From Anagrus nilaparvatae (Eukaryota > Arthropoda > Insecta > Hymenoptera > Mymaridae): a stretch of DNA of 64,000 nt. The notes beneath the pieces are model-generated. The model had not been told where the DNA came from. It did no database searches and saw only the letters and a program-made list of their open reading frames with translations. The position numbers and the translations under genes are program-made. Position 1 is the stretch's first letter. Each line of letters starts with the position of its first letter. Positions 22,315-32,627 of this stretch are shown piece by piece. The stretch spans positions 11,450,001-11,514,000 of the forward strand of contig JAKSXM010000263.1 of NCBI GenBank assembly GCA_022575985.1. The letters are read 5' to 3'.

Positions 22315-23034
22315 ATGGAAAGTTCTATACTCAACACCGACTTGGTTAAGGAAGCAATTCCTTCACTCATCAAGGCCGCAGCAAAACCAGAGGGTCAATG
22401 CCCATTTAAAACGGCAAAATTAGTCAAAATAATAGCCAATAGAATAACAAAAAAAAACCTGTTACAAGGAATTTGTGATATTCTCGAAACCCAAGAAGCA
22501 AGAACACTCACAAATCCCACTATAATTTTCACATACATACTAGCACAAAGTAAACATAAGCACGAAATTATCAAGGCTATTACGGAAGCCATAGAAGAAA
22601 TCGACGATCGATTAACCAAAAACAGGCCACCCAGATGGGTATATAACATCAATTTTGACGCTTTGGAACTTCTAGACCGATACGCGGAAAATATAACCAA
22701 GTCTATGGTCAAAATAAACACTCACTACTACTGTATGAAGGCAACTCTAGATCCAATATACATAGGAAAAGTAAAAATTTCACAAAATCCAAAGTTAGAA
22801 AGACTAAAACTTCTATGTAATACCTGCTGCCTACTATTAAACTGGAAGATCATCGATTGGAAATTAGTGGAAAGTTCTCTTGCATTAGTATTCAGGAAAA
22901 GGTACAACAAGTGCCTAAATTGTAAAAAAACAATAGTTAAATTTTGTGAAATAAACAATTGTATTAAGTGTGTCGAATCATTTAAAAGAAACAAAAGGGA
23001 AGTTTTCAGGAGAGGATACATAAACTTACAATAA
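22315..23034 (+). CDS. Accessory ORF X, unknown, zinc-ribbon-like end
   Basis: 239 residues starting 25 bp after the env stop. Predominantly helical and basic. The C-terminus has cysteines at 200, 203, 211, 216 and 219, forming CLNC and CIKC pairs that could bind a metal ion as a zinc ribbon, followed by a basic tail KRNKREVFRRG. No signal peptide or membrane span. I do not recognise a family. It is inside an LTR element downstream of env, where simple errantiviruses have no gene, so an accessory or regulatory role is suggested by position only. A second identical copy is at 25057. Confidence 0.8.
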   Translation: MESSILNTDLVKEAIPSLIKAAAKPEGQCPFKTAKLVKIIANRITKKNLLQGICDILETQEARTLTNPTIIFTYILAQSKHKHEIIKAITEAIEEIDDRLTKNRPPRWVYNINFDALELLDRYAENITKSMVKINTHYYCMKATLDPIYIGKVKISQNPKLERLKLLCNTCCLLLNWKIIDWKLVESSLALVFRKRYNKCLNCKKTIVKFCEINNCIKCVESFKRNKREVFRRGYINLQ

Positions 23035-23909
23035 GTAAAATTTAAGGAAATTAAGACAAGTTAATCTCGGTATAAGGGTAATAAATAAGTAAAATCAATC
23101 AAGTTTAGATTAATAAAATATATATTAAAACAACCGTACAAAATTTTGTATAAGTATAGCTCAATCAAAAAAAAAGGTCAAAGACATCCTCCGACTGACC
23201 TTCCTCATGTAGCCAAATCCGGTTATATGTGTCAAACTAAACAAAATTTTTTTTTAATTATTATTTTTTTTAACAACACAAAAAAAACTCCTACAAAAGT
23301 AACAACTCACCAAGCTATACCACCATTCATCTTGATTACCTCGGTAAGGAATCCGTTGCAGCACATGCCCTAAAGGAGTCTTTTTGGAATAATGAGATAG
23401 AATGCAACAATAATTCCACTACAAAAACAAAAGAGAAAGATAGATTAGCAAAAAAAACAACTATTTGGACACAAAATTTTGAATCACACCAAATATTCGG
23501 CTTCAAGGGCATCTCCATCGTTCAACACGGCCACATAACGACCTTTGTGATTACAGAGATCCGTAACTCTCATTTTATTTAAAATAATTGACTATTATTC
23601 GAAGCTACTCACTCAGGGCGTAAATTAGTACTCAAGAAATCAATCAGAAAAGACTAATATTCAAATTCCAAGTTCAGGCCAACAAACTCATAAAATTAAA
23701 AAAATTTTTATTCAATTTCAAAAAATTCCAAGAAGAATAAAAAAAAAAAAAAAAAAAAATAATATATCTATAAAATCATAAAAACTTTCAAATAAAAAAA
23801 AAAAAAAATAATAAAACATTTTTTTTTTTGAAGAGTAAAACGAAATACTCTTCCAAAAAGAAAAAAGGAGAAGGGAAGCCACTTATAATATAAAATTTTT
23901 TTTTCTATC
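23035..23909 (+). other. Spacer between X and Y with a possible exon
   Basis: Mostly AT-rich. A frame without ATG is open from about 23262 to TAA 23580-23582 and reads as a normal-looking protein segment (HLDYLGKESVAAHALKESFW, ending RNSHFI), so it may be an exon of a spliced product; a donor-like CGGTAAGG lies at 23339-23346. A small hairpin AAGGTCA...TGACCTT is at about 23173-23203. A 21-base A run lies at 23739-23759. Confidence 0.35.
23830..23854. promoter_or_regulatory. Hairpin with AAACGAAA loop before Y
   Basis: GAAGAGTA and TACTCTTC form the stem around loop AAACGAAA. The same hairpin is arrayed at 29048-29327 and 36009-36132. Here it stands 55 bp upstream of ORF Y. Duplicate at 26572-26596. 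Confidence 0.7.
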
Positions 23910-24242
23910 ATGAATGTGTTAAGACAATTAAGAATTTACCAAGTTACATTACGAAAAAATATATACAACAATTTCAGAATTCTCTTAACTTTAAAAAAAA
24001 TTGAGAAATTAAAATTATCAACTCATGACCTAAGAAAAACTGATATAAGAGATGAACTCAAAATAATAAGGACACTAAACAGGCAAGTGAGCGAAGGAAT
24101 AACCAGACTCCTTAGGAAATGGGCCTGGGAAGCCATCCACGTATATGGGGTTCACATACCTGACGATGGATATTCATCAGGAGACTCACTTGGGGGCGAC
24201 AGTGACAGCGAAGTCTCTACAGAAGACGAAGCCAATCAATAA
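23910..24242 (+). CDS. Accessory ORF Y, acidic-tail paralogue
   Basis: 110 residues. The N-terminal 80 are basic and helical (MNVLRQLRIYQ ... LLRKWAWE). The C-terminal 30 are acidic and Ser-rich, with HIPDDGYSSGDS at 83-93 and SDSEVSTE at 98-105. It aligns without gaps to ORF Z, so the two arose by duplication. DDGYSS resembles the DDG-type beta-TrCP/Slimb degron and the acidic serines fit casein kinase 2 sites; both are inference. No known family. Start context is ATCATGAATG after a t-rich tract. Confidence 0.8.
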   Translation: MNVLRQLRIYQVTLRKNIYNNFRILLTLKKIEKLKLSTHDLRKTDIRDELKIIRTLNRQVSEGITRLLRKWAWEAIHVYGVHIPDDGYSSGDSLGGDSDSEVSTEDEANQ

Positions 24243-24362
24243 AGAAATATTTAACTAAATTCAAAAAAATCAGGTCAACAAAACCTGGCAAAATTTTATA
24301 TATATACGCCTTCAAAATTTTTTTTTAGTATAAGTAAAGACAGTGGCCAATAAACTACGACA
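24243..24362 (+). promoter_or_regulatory. Y-Z spacer with putative splice acceptor
   Basis: AATTTTTTTTTAG at 24316-24328 is a good acceptor 34 bp before the Z start. A small inverted repeat CAGGT...ACCTG is at about 24271-24289. Confidence 0.45.
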
Positions 24363-24686
24363 ATGAGCGCATTAAAAAAACTATATAAATATCAAAGGGT
24401 ACTAAGAGAAAACATAGATGATACTTACAGACTAAAAATAACTATCAGGAAAATTCACAACTTAAACCTATCATCATATGATTTAAGAAGATCTAGTATC
24501 AAAATTGAATTAATCTTATTAAAAAAGTTTAACACACAAGTAATCGACGATATCAATGAACTCCTCAGGAGATGGACTTGGGAAACAACTAATGTATATG
24601 ACCTACATATACCAGACGACGGATATTCAAGCGGAGACTCAGAAGGATTTTATAGTGATAGTGAAGTTTCAACAGAAGAGGAATAA
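24363..24686 (+). CDS. Accessory ORF Z, paralogue of Y
   Basis: 107 residues, ATG in GACAATGAGC context. Basic helical N-terminal part (MSALKKLYKYQ ... LLRRWTWE) and an acidic serine-rich tail with HIPDDGYSSGDS at the same residue numbers as in Y, then SDSEVSTEEE. The two proteins match best in the W-x-W-E region and the tail. Function unknown. The second copy is at 27105. Confidence 0.8.
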   Translation: MSALKKLYKYQRVLRENIDDTYRLKITIRKIHNLNLSSYDLRRSSIKIELILLKKFNTQVIDDINELLRRWTWETTNVYDLHIPDDGYSSGDSEGFYSDSEVSTEEE

Positions 24687-24761
24687 TCATAGTAAAACAA
24701 ATTTTTTTTTAACAAACTTTATTCATACAATTATTGGAACAGTCAAGGAACAGTCAACTCT

Positions 24762-25031
24762 ATGCCCCGATTTATCACGCCCCAGGGCAATCTCAAGTTT
24801 GGGGATATAAGCAAGTTCTTGACGACTCCTGAACCCATTACAGAGTCAGTCGTTACAGAAGACGAATCAAGTGATATAGAACCTGAAAATAACAAAATCT
24901 TGGCCGGATTGGCGCTAGTCGTGTTATCATTAATCATATTAGTTGTACTATCACATTATCTCATTAAGAAAAAAAGTTATAAGAGAATAAACGACCAAAA
25001 TCTAATTAACGAAAGCTACATATACAACTAG
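24762..25031 (+). pseudogene. Second copy of env membrane-anchor end
   Basis: 89 codons from an internal ATG (MPRFITPQGN), identical to the end of the first env anchor, with the hydrophobic span and basic tail but no ectodomain. It is a by-product of the cassette duplication. Confidence 0.85.
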
Positions 25032-25056
25032 ACTCAAATATAAAAATAATTTTTTA

Positions 25057-25776
25057 ATGGAAAGTTCTATACTCAACACCGACTTGGTTAAGGAAGCAAT
25101 TCCTTCACTCATCAAGGCCGCAGCAAAACCAGAGGGTCAATGCCCATTTAAAACGGCAAAATTAGTCAAAATAATAGCCAATAGAATAACAAAAAAAAAC
25201 CTGTTACAAGGAATTTGTGATATTCTCGAAACCCAAGAAGCAAGAACACTCACAAATCCCACTATAATTTTCACATACATACTAGCACAAAGTAAACATA
25301 AGCACGAAATTATCAAGGCTATTACGGAAGCCATAGAAGAAATCGACGATCGATTAACCAAAAACAGGCCACCCAGATGGGTATATAACATCAATTTTGA
25401 CGCTTTGGAACTTCTAGACCGATACGCGGAAAATATAACCAAGTCTATGGTCAAAATAAACACTCACTACTACTGTATGAAGGCAACTCTAGATCCAATA
25501 TACATAGGAAAAGTAAAAATTTCACAAAATCCAAAGTTAGAAAGACTAAAACTTCTATGTAATACCTGCTGCCTACTATTAAACTGGAAGATCATCGATT
25601 GGAAATTAGTGGAAAGTTCTCTTGCATTAGTATTCAGGAAAAGGTACAACAAGTGCCTAAATTGTAAAAAAACAATAGTTAAATTTTGTGAAATAAACAA
25701 TTGTATTAAGTGTGTCGAATCATTTAAAAGAAACAAAAGGGAAGTTTTCAGGAGAGGATACATAAACTTACAATAA
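25057..25776 (+). CDS. Accessory ORF X, second copy
   Basis: Identical in translation to the ORF at 22315-23034, with the same CLNC/CIKC end. It keeps the same upstream and downstream spacers, so any regulatory sites were copied with it. Confidence 0.8.
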   Translation: MESSILNTDLVKEAIPSLIKAAAKPEGQCPFKTAKLVKIIANRITKKNLLQGICDILETQEARTLTNPTIIFTYILAQSKHKHEIIKAITEAIEEIDDRLTKNRPPRWVYNINFDALELLDRYAENITKSMVKINTHYYCMKATLDPIYIGKVKISQNPKLERLKLLCNTCCLLLNWKIIDWKLVESSLALVFRKRYNKCLNCKKTIVKFCEINNCIKCVESFKRNKREVFRRGYINLQ

Positions 25777-26651
25777 GTAAAATTTAAGGAAATTAAGACA
25801 AGTTAATCTCGGTATAAGGGTAATAAATAAGTAAAATCAATCAAGTTTAGATTAATAAAATATATATTAAAACAACCGTACAAAATTTTGTATAAGTATA
25901 GCTCAATCAAAAAAAAAGGTCAAAGACATCCTCCGACTGACCTTCCTCATGTAGCCAAATCCGGTTATATGTGTCAAACTAAACAAAATTTTTTTTTAAT
26001 TATTATTTTTTTTAACAACACAAAAAAAACTCCTACAAAAGTAACAACTCACCAAGCTATACCACCATTCATCTTGATTACCTCGGTAAGGAATCCGTTG
26101 CAGCACATGCCCTAAAGGAGTCTTTTTGGAATAATGAGATAGAATGCAACAATAATTCCACTACAAAAACAAAAGAGAAAGATAGATTAGCAAAAAAAAC
26201 AACTATTTGGACACAAAATTTTGAATCACACCAAATATTCGGCTTCAAGGGCATCTCCATCGTTCAACACGGCCACATAACGACCTTTGTGATTACAGAG
26301 ATCCGTAACTCTCATTTTATTTAAAATAATTGACTATTATTCGAAGCTACTCACTCAGGGCGTAAATTAGTACTCAAGAAATCAATCAGAAAAGACTAAT
26401 ATTCAAATTCCAAGTTCAGGCCAACAAACTCATAAAATTAAAAAAATTTTTATTCAATTTCAAAAAATTCCAAGAAGAATAAAAAAAAAAAAAAAAAAAA
26501 ATAATATATCTATAAAATCATAAAAACTTTCAAATAAAAAAAAAAAAAAATAATAAAACATTTTTTTTTTTGAAGAGTAAAACGAAATACTCTTCCAAAA
26601 AGAAAAAAGGAGAAGGGAAGCCACTTATAATATAAAATTTTTTTTTCTATC

Positions 26652-26984
26652 ATGAATGTGTTAAGACAATTAAGAATTTACCAAGTTACATTACGAAAAA
26701 ATATATACAACAATTTCAGAATTCTCTTAACTTTAAAAAAAATTGAGAAATTAAAATTATCAACTCATGACCTAAGAAAAACTGATATAAGAGATGAACT
26801 CAAAATAATAAGGACACTAAACAGGCAAGTGAGCGAAGGAATAACCAGACTCCTTAGGAAATGGGCCTGGGAAGCCATCCACGTATATGGGGTTCACATA
26901 CCTGACGATGGATATTCATCAGGAGACTCACTTGGGGGCGACAGTGACAGCGAAGTCTCTACAGAAGACGAAGCCAATCAATAA
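26652..26984 (+). CDS. Accessory ORF Y, second copy
   Basis: Identical in translation to 23910-24242, with the AAACGAAA-loop hairpin kept upstream at 26572-26596. Confidence 0.8.
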   Translation: MNVLRQLRIYQVTLRKNIYNNFRILLTLKKIEKLKLSTHDLRKTDIRDELKIIRTLNRQVSEGITRLLRKWAWEAIHVYGVHIPDDGYSSGDSLGGDSDSEVSTEDEANQ

Positions 26985-27104
26985 AGAAATATTTAACTAA
27001 ATTCAAAAAAATCAGGTCAACAAAACCTGGCAAAATTTTATATATATACGCCTTCAAAATTTTTTTTTAGTATAAGTAAAGACAGTGGCCAATAAACTAC
27101 GACA

Positions 27105-27428
27105 ATGAGCGCATTAAAAAAACTATATAAATATCAAAGGGTACTAAGAGAAAACATAGATGATACTTACAGACTAAAAATAACTATCAGGAAAATTCAC
27201 AACTTAAACCTATCATCATATGATTTAAGAAGATCTAGTATCAAAATTGAATTAATCTTATTAAAAAAGTTTAACACACAAGTAATCGACGATATCAATG
27301 AACTCCTCAGGAGATGGACTTGGGAAACAACTAATGTATATGACCTACATATACCAGACGACGGATATTCAAGCGGAGACTCAGAAGGATTTTATAGTGA
27401 TAGTGAAGTTTCAACAGAAGAGGAATAA
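27105..27428 (+). CDS. Accessory ORF Z, second copy
   Basis: Identical in translation to 24363-24686. Sequence downstream of 27472 differs from the first copy and leads into the antisense zinc-finger/JmjC fragment. Confidence 0.8.
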   Translation: MSALKKLYKYQRVLRENIDDTYRLKITIRKIHNLNLSSYDLRRSSIKIELILLKKFNTQVIDDINELLRRWTWETTNVYDLHIPDDGYSSGDSEGFYSDSEVSTEEE

Positions 27429-27512
27429 TCATAGTAAAACAAATTTTTTTTTAACAAACTTTATTCATACAAATATATACACATCTACACAAAAAAAAAA
27501 AAAACAAAATAA

Positions 27513-27878
27513 CTAAGTTAAACGCATCTTTTTTCTATGCTTCTGAGTTAACCGATGTTTAGGTAAATTTCCAGCACGTACGAGTGCCCCACACTCACAC
27601 ACGCGTTGATCTAGTGGTCTAACTCCATGAGTATTCTGGTGTCGCTCAGCATTAAACTTCAAATCAGTTTCGTAATCACAAAGATCACAACGAAAAACAT
27701 GATTATTCTTCACGTGAGCTTCAAGTTCAGCTTCATTCAAAAATTGCTTACCACACCCACGCCTACGACAGGTTAAACGACGATTCTCCTCAAGAATTAT
27801 TAATGGCTGATCGGTCTCCAACTCTCCTATACCACCGATATCTGTATCACAAAAACACAAAGTCGGTGGAAGCCTCAC
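27513..27878 (-). pseudogene. C2H2 zinc-finger part of the antisense JmjC gene
   Basis: 121 codons. C2H2-type fingers are visible: CRRRGCGKQF...H...H, FRCDLCDYET...H..TH and a third CECGALV...H...H, then a basic end KHRKKMRLT and TAA. It is in the same frame as the JmjC exon just upstream and separated from it by one TAG (27888-27890). An AATAAA on this strand (plus 27460-27465) lies 48 bp beyond the stop and may be the poly(A) signal. The fingers suggest DNA or RNA binding. Confidence 0.7.
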
Positions 27879-27887
27879 TGCAGTCAG

Positions 27888-28966
27888 CTATCGTGGCATA
27901 ATATTAGTAGACTCACTAATATTAGCTGCTATACTAACTGTAAAATGTGGCATGTGTGGACTTACATACACCAAATCCGATGGCTGCTGGATAAAGTCGT
28001 AGTATAGTATGTGGTTATCTTCCAAGAACTTAGATGAAGGAAAGAAGCCTGGGCTGTGTAATGTCGCACGCGGACAGGAACAATTCAAGCATAGATATCC
28101 ATCACTACAAAATTCATTTGTGCACTGGTTGGCTTGTAATAACAATGATCCAACCGCCTTACAATAATCAGGCACAATTGGACTAAGAATAATCCGCCAA
28201 GCGTTGGCTCCACCAGATCTGAGCAAATGAGCAGCACCAACGGCTCCTCGCTCTAGACACATGGCCGAACCAGCCCCTTTTTCACCAACATACCACATTG
28301 AAGTATTTATGCCTAGAAACAAAAATTTTTCTTTTATTAGTAATATTCAATAAGCAACAAATTTCTTTTCAAAAAAAAAAAAGAGAACAACTCACCAGGA
28401 GTACAGGATAAGCCTCCAACCAAGACATCACTAGCATAGTGGTCAGATCGGATATCCAAATAACTTTTTCCATAACAAAGCTCCAAATCCCGAGCAATCA
28501 TCCACGGAACGCAACTATTCGCCCGTTTATCCAGAGCTGTTTTAGCCAACCTGGCCAAATCTTCGAGGTTCTCACACTCAGGTATTGGAACAAAGGTATC
28601 CCCCAACATCATAGAAGTCCTAAAATCAACCGCAGAGATAGCAGGAGACTCTAGTTTCGCGTATCGACCAAGGACACCAGTAATCACCATCTCACGAGTT
28701 TTAAACGCAGTTATTTTTTCAAGATACGGTCCATCATCAAAAGACTCATCAACAGCCACAAAATCTGGAAACTATAAAAACAAAAAAAAAAAACTAACTA
28801 AACATATAGATACATCCAAAAACAAGAGGACATTAAACCCACTTACCAACATACAAGAAGCCCACTGTAGAAGAGCCGATTTTCGATCAAGAAAATCACC
28901 AAATTCACCCAAAGGTACCTTCCCAGGAACTATAGTCAAGGAAGGACATCCAAAAAGTTTTCCAGC
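27888..28966 (-). pseudogene. JmjC-domain gene fragment, three exons
   Basis: Three minus-strand exons can be placed by GT-AG sites that keep the frame: 28966-28847, 28771-28396 and 28312-27888, with introns of 75 and 83 bp. The last exon reads like the JmjC fold (INTSMWYVGEKGAGSAM ... YDFIQQPSDLVYVSPHMPHF). JmjC proteins are Fe(II)/2-oxoglutarate oxygenases, many of them histone demethylases. Here the position where the first iron-binding His is expected reads AMCLER, so a Cys may replace it and activity is doubtful. The 5' end is lost at the hairpin repeats near 29040, and an in-frame TAG separates the zinc fingers. It lies inside the LTR element in antisense, with introns, so it was not captured as spliced RNA of its own strand. 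Host or transposon origin is open. Confidence 0.65.
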
Positions 28967-29047
28967 CTGAAAAATTATCGAAAATAGGACACTACCACAA
29001 AAATAAATTTTTTACCAGAAATTTAATTTAGCCAAAATTTTTTTTTT

Positions 29048-29327
29048 GGAGGAGTAAAACGAAATACTCTTCCAAAATGAAAAATTAAATTTCAAAAAAA
29101 AAAAAAAAAAACGCGTTAAAATATAAACTTTTTGTTTTGGAGGAGTAAAACGAAATACTCTTCCAAAAATATATTTTTTATTGTTTTGGAAGAGTGAAAC
29201 GAAATACTCTTCCAAAAAGAATATTTTTTTGTTTTGGAAGAGTAAAACGAAATACTCTTCCAAAACGAAATACTCTTCCAAAAATATATTATTTTTGTTT
29301 TGGAAGAGTAAAATGAAATACTCTTCC
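29048..29327. repeat. Array of five AAACGAAA-loop hairpins
   Basis: Full 26-nt hairpins at 29048, 29139, 29188, 29236 and 29302, stem GGAAGAGTA / TACTCTTCC, usually extended by tttt/aaaa to 13 bp. Loops read AAACGAAA (with GAACGAAA- or AAATGAAA-type variants in two units). Two units have GGAGGAGTA on the 5' side. Same family as 23830 and 36009. Confidence 0.85.
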
Positions 29328-29852
29328 ATACTTATTTTTTCTATATAAAAAGTAAGAGAGAGAAACAAAAAAACTCACTAGACTAAAGCATATTTTTATA
29401 CATAGAGAAAGTGTATACACTAACACGTATACATCTTCTCACATATATTATAAACAGCGCAAAGCAGAGAAAGAGAATTCAAAAAGTAACAAATCTCTTA
29501 TTCTCTTCTTTCATGTATACTTAATATATCAGTCATAACAAATTACGGGTTATTAACTTTAACATGATAATTAAGATAAGTAACCACCTTAATAAAAATT
29601 ATTATTATTATTGAATATTTTTTTTTTCTCTTGTAAGAAAAATACGCACGAAAAAAGGAAAATATACATATATGAAAATAATAATAATAATAATAACTAA
29701 TATTAGTAATAAATATAATAATAATAATAATTTACGGATAATTAACTTTACAACTAATTCGGTAAATAATATATTAATATTATTAATATAAAATTTTTTT
29801 TTGAATTACTAATAATAATAATAATAATATTAATAGTAGTAATAATATATTA
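29328..29852. other. AT-rich spacer, first copy
   Basis: Contains ctatataaaaag (a TATA-like site) near 29342 and (aat)/(taa) microsatellites. No ORF. It matches 36133-36657. Confidence 0.6.
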
Positions 29853-29990
29853 GAGTGATTCTTAGTGAATTCAGCAAAAGTTTCCAGGTCGGGTCGCTGA
29901 AACCGGCTAAAAACTTTTTTTTGCCAATTACCTATCCAAAATGGACTATGTGCCCAAATTTTAGCCCTTAATATTGAAAACTAAGCCCAG
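29853..29990 (+). mobile_element. 138-bp stub of the TIR transposon
   Basis: Matches the first bases of the element at 36658 (gagtgattcttag start) and then breaks at ggc, where it joins pol sequence equal to 16205 onward. It marks the junction of the 13786-bp tandem duplication. Confidence 0.85.
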
Positions 29991-32378
29991 GGCATTCTAG
30001 GGAACGGGTTTTTCAAGGAGAATAAAGCAAAACTATGCTTCGAAAAAAATGTATTCGAGGTTTCAGGACACAAAATACCGTTTCATAGATACACGAAAGT
30101 TTACTCTATATCAGCACAGGATGACGAAAATCAGGATACGCACAATTCTCCTATAGAAACCGAGGTCAACAACCATCAAGGAGAACAACCAGCTACCAAT
30201 ATAAAAAACATAAATCCGAAGAAAAAACATAAATCCGCTAATTTAAAAATCAAAAAAAATAAAGTCGTAAAATTAAAAATTCATAAATCCGTGAAAGCAA
30301 AAAATAAAAAATCCGTCAAAACAAAAATTAAATATTCCATGGGAATCCGATATAGAGTCGTAAAATATTATAAAAATAAAAAAATAAATAAAATTCGCAG
30401 AAATAATAAAAATTATTTCCGCAGGGCAAGAAAGCCGCAAAATGAGCCAAGCGCTCCCGAAGACGAGGTCAAGCTAATAGATGAACTTCTCAAAAAACAT
30501 AAATCAGGACAAACGTTGCCAGATCAAAAAAAGCAACTAGAAGATTGTGAAACATTGAAAAATATATTAATAGAAAACCTAAATTCCGAAAAATTCGAAA
30601 ATTTAGAAGACATACGAATTTTAACTTCAGAAATAATAAAATTCGTCAGCTGTCAAGGGCTTAAGGAATTAATCGAACCCTTGGACAGATTATTAGCGGT
30701 ACTACCGTTCCGAGAAAAGGTAAATACGACAGAGATATTTACTAAAGCCGTAACGACTCTATCAGATATTATAAACAAAAAGCCGATCAATATTCTTGCC
30801 ATGGAGATATCCGAGAGTGAAAGGATTAAAAAAATAAAAGACCTTTCAAATCTGGACCACTTAAAAGCCGAAGAAAGAAAAATAGTGGAAAAGATTCTCG
30901 AAGAAAATCACGAAAGATTTCAGTTACCAGATGAGCCATTGCCAAGCACTAACGTCTTTCAACATAGAATAATAACGACGAACACAGTGCCGCTCACCTC
31001 ACGTATGTATAGAATATCGCCACTGCTTGCCGAAGAACTTAAGGAACAACTTGATAAGCTATTGGCCCAAGGGATCATAACACCATCACATTCATCTTAC
31101 AGTTCACCAGTGATCCTTGTACCCAAAAAACCCAACGCTAAAGGCGAAATAAAACATAGATTAGTTTTGGATTTGAGGAATTTAAACAAACATACAATTC
31201 CTGACGCTTATCCCCTCCCTAATATTTTGGATTTACTGGACTCCATCAACGGATCTAAGTACTTCTGTACTTTGGACATGGCCCAAGGTTTCTTACAAAT
31301 CGAATTGGACCCTAGGGATAGGCACAAAACCGCATTTGCAACTATGTATGGTTTATTTGAATATACTCGCCTAGTTTTTGGGTCTAGAAACGCTCCAGCC
31401 AGTTTCATGCGTCTCATTCAACGTCTTTTCGGAGACATGGCCAACGTTATAGCTTACATAGACGATTTCCTAATACACGCCAAGACCCTAGAACATCTAC
31501 TGGAATTAATTAAAGAAGTTATAAGAAGACTAAAAGAAGCAAATCTGAAACTTCAACCAGAAAAATGTGTATTTTTGAAATCAGAAGTCGAATATTTAGG
31601 GCATATCATAACTAAAGACGGAGTAAGGCCAAATCCCAGAAAATTAGAAGCAGTAAGAAATTTCCCTACTCCGAAAAACGAGAAAAACATCAAGCAATGG
31701 CTAGGACTAACAGGGTATTATCGTAGACATATCCCGCAGTACGCAAAAATCGCAAAACCCCTCACGGCCTTGTTAAAAAAGGATAAAGAATTTGTGTGGG
31801 ATGAAAAGGCACAAGAATCTTTTGAGGTCTTAAAAGATAAATTATGTGAAGCTCCAATTCTTCAATACCCCGATTTCTCCAGAGATTTTATCTTAACAAC
31901 AGACGCTAGTACAAAAAGTATCGGAGCAGTACTTTCACAAGGTGAAATTGGTAAAGATCTACCTATTGCATATGCAAGTCGTGTACTAAACGATGCAGAA
32001 CAAAGATATTCAGTCACTGATCAGGAAGCACTTGCGGTTGTTTGGGCAGTAGAGTATTTTCGCCCTTACTTATACGGCAGAAAATTTCTTTTAGTGACTG
32101 ACCATAAAGCGCTAATATTCATGCAATCAAAAAAAGATCCTAATTCTAGGGTAGCTCGCTGGAGGTTGAAAATTGCCGACTACGACTATGAGGTAATTTA
32201 CAAACCAGGAGCGAGTAACGTTAATGCAGACGCTTTATCAAGAAACGTTTTGCACTTTGATATGATACCAATTTGTCCAATAAGAAATTTAGAAAGCATC
32301 CCAGAAACACAAATAATAGAAGAAAATTCAGAAGAAATCGTCGCAGAATCTCAAGTACCGACGAGAATGCAAACATGA
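29991..32378 (+). pseudogene. pol: Pol part 1, second copy, 5'-truncated
   Basis: It starts inside protease (after the DTG active site), so protease is not functional. RT (YIDD) and RNase H are complete and identical to the first copy, with the same basic linker and the same TGA end. The first in-frame ATG is at 30291. It has no gag, leader or LTR in front. Confidence 0.92.
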
Positions 32379-32627
32379 AACAGAGGCAAAAGCCAAAAAT
32401 ACCAAGAGGCCATTGACGCCTTAAAACCGAGGAAAAAGCAAAAAGTAAAAATAAATACACAAGACGTAACTCCTGAAAGCGAAAGTCCCGTTACTCTTCA
32501 TGACGTTCCCAGCACATCGACCTCAAACATTCATGACGTCCCAAACATATCAACCGCTGATTACCAAGAAGAGCAGGGTCCGTCCAGAGAGGTAGAAGGG
32601 GAAGAAGAGCTTGTATATTTCAAAAAC

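Larger units (their letters stand above)
22003..27472 (+). repeat. 2742-bp tandem duplication of the env-tail/X/Y/Z cassette
   Basis: 22003-24744 is repeated at 24745-27472 with a constant offset of 2742 bp, including the 21-base A run, so the copies look identical by eye. The junction near 24731-24752 shows ggaacagtca twice, a microhomology-type join. The second copy of the env tail lacks the ectodomain before it. Confidence 0.9.
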
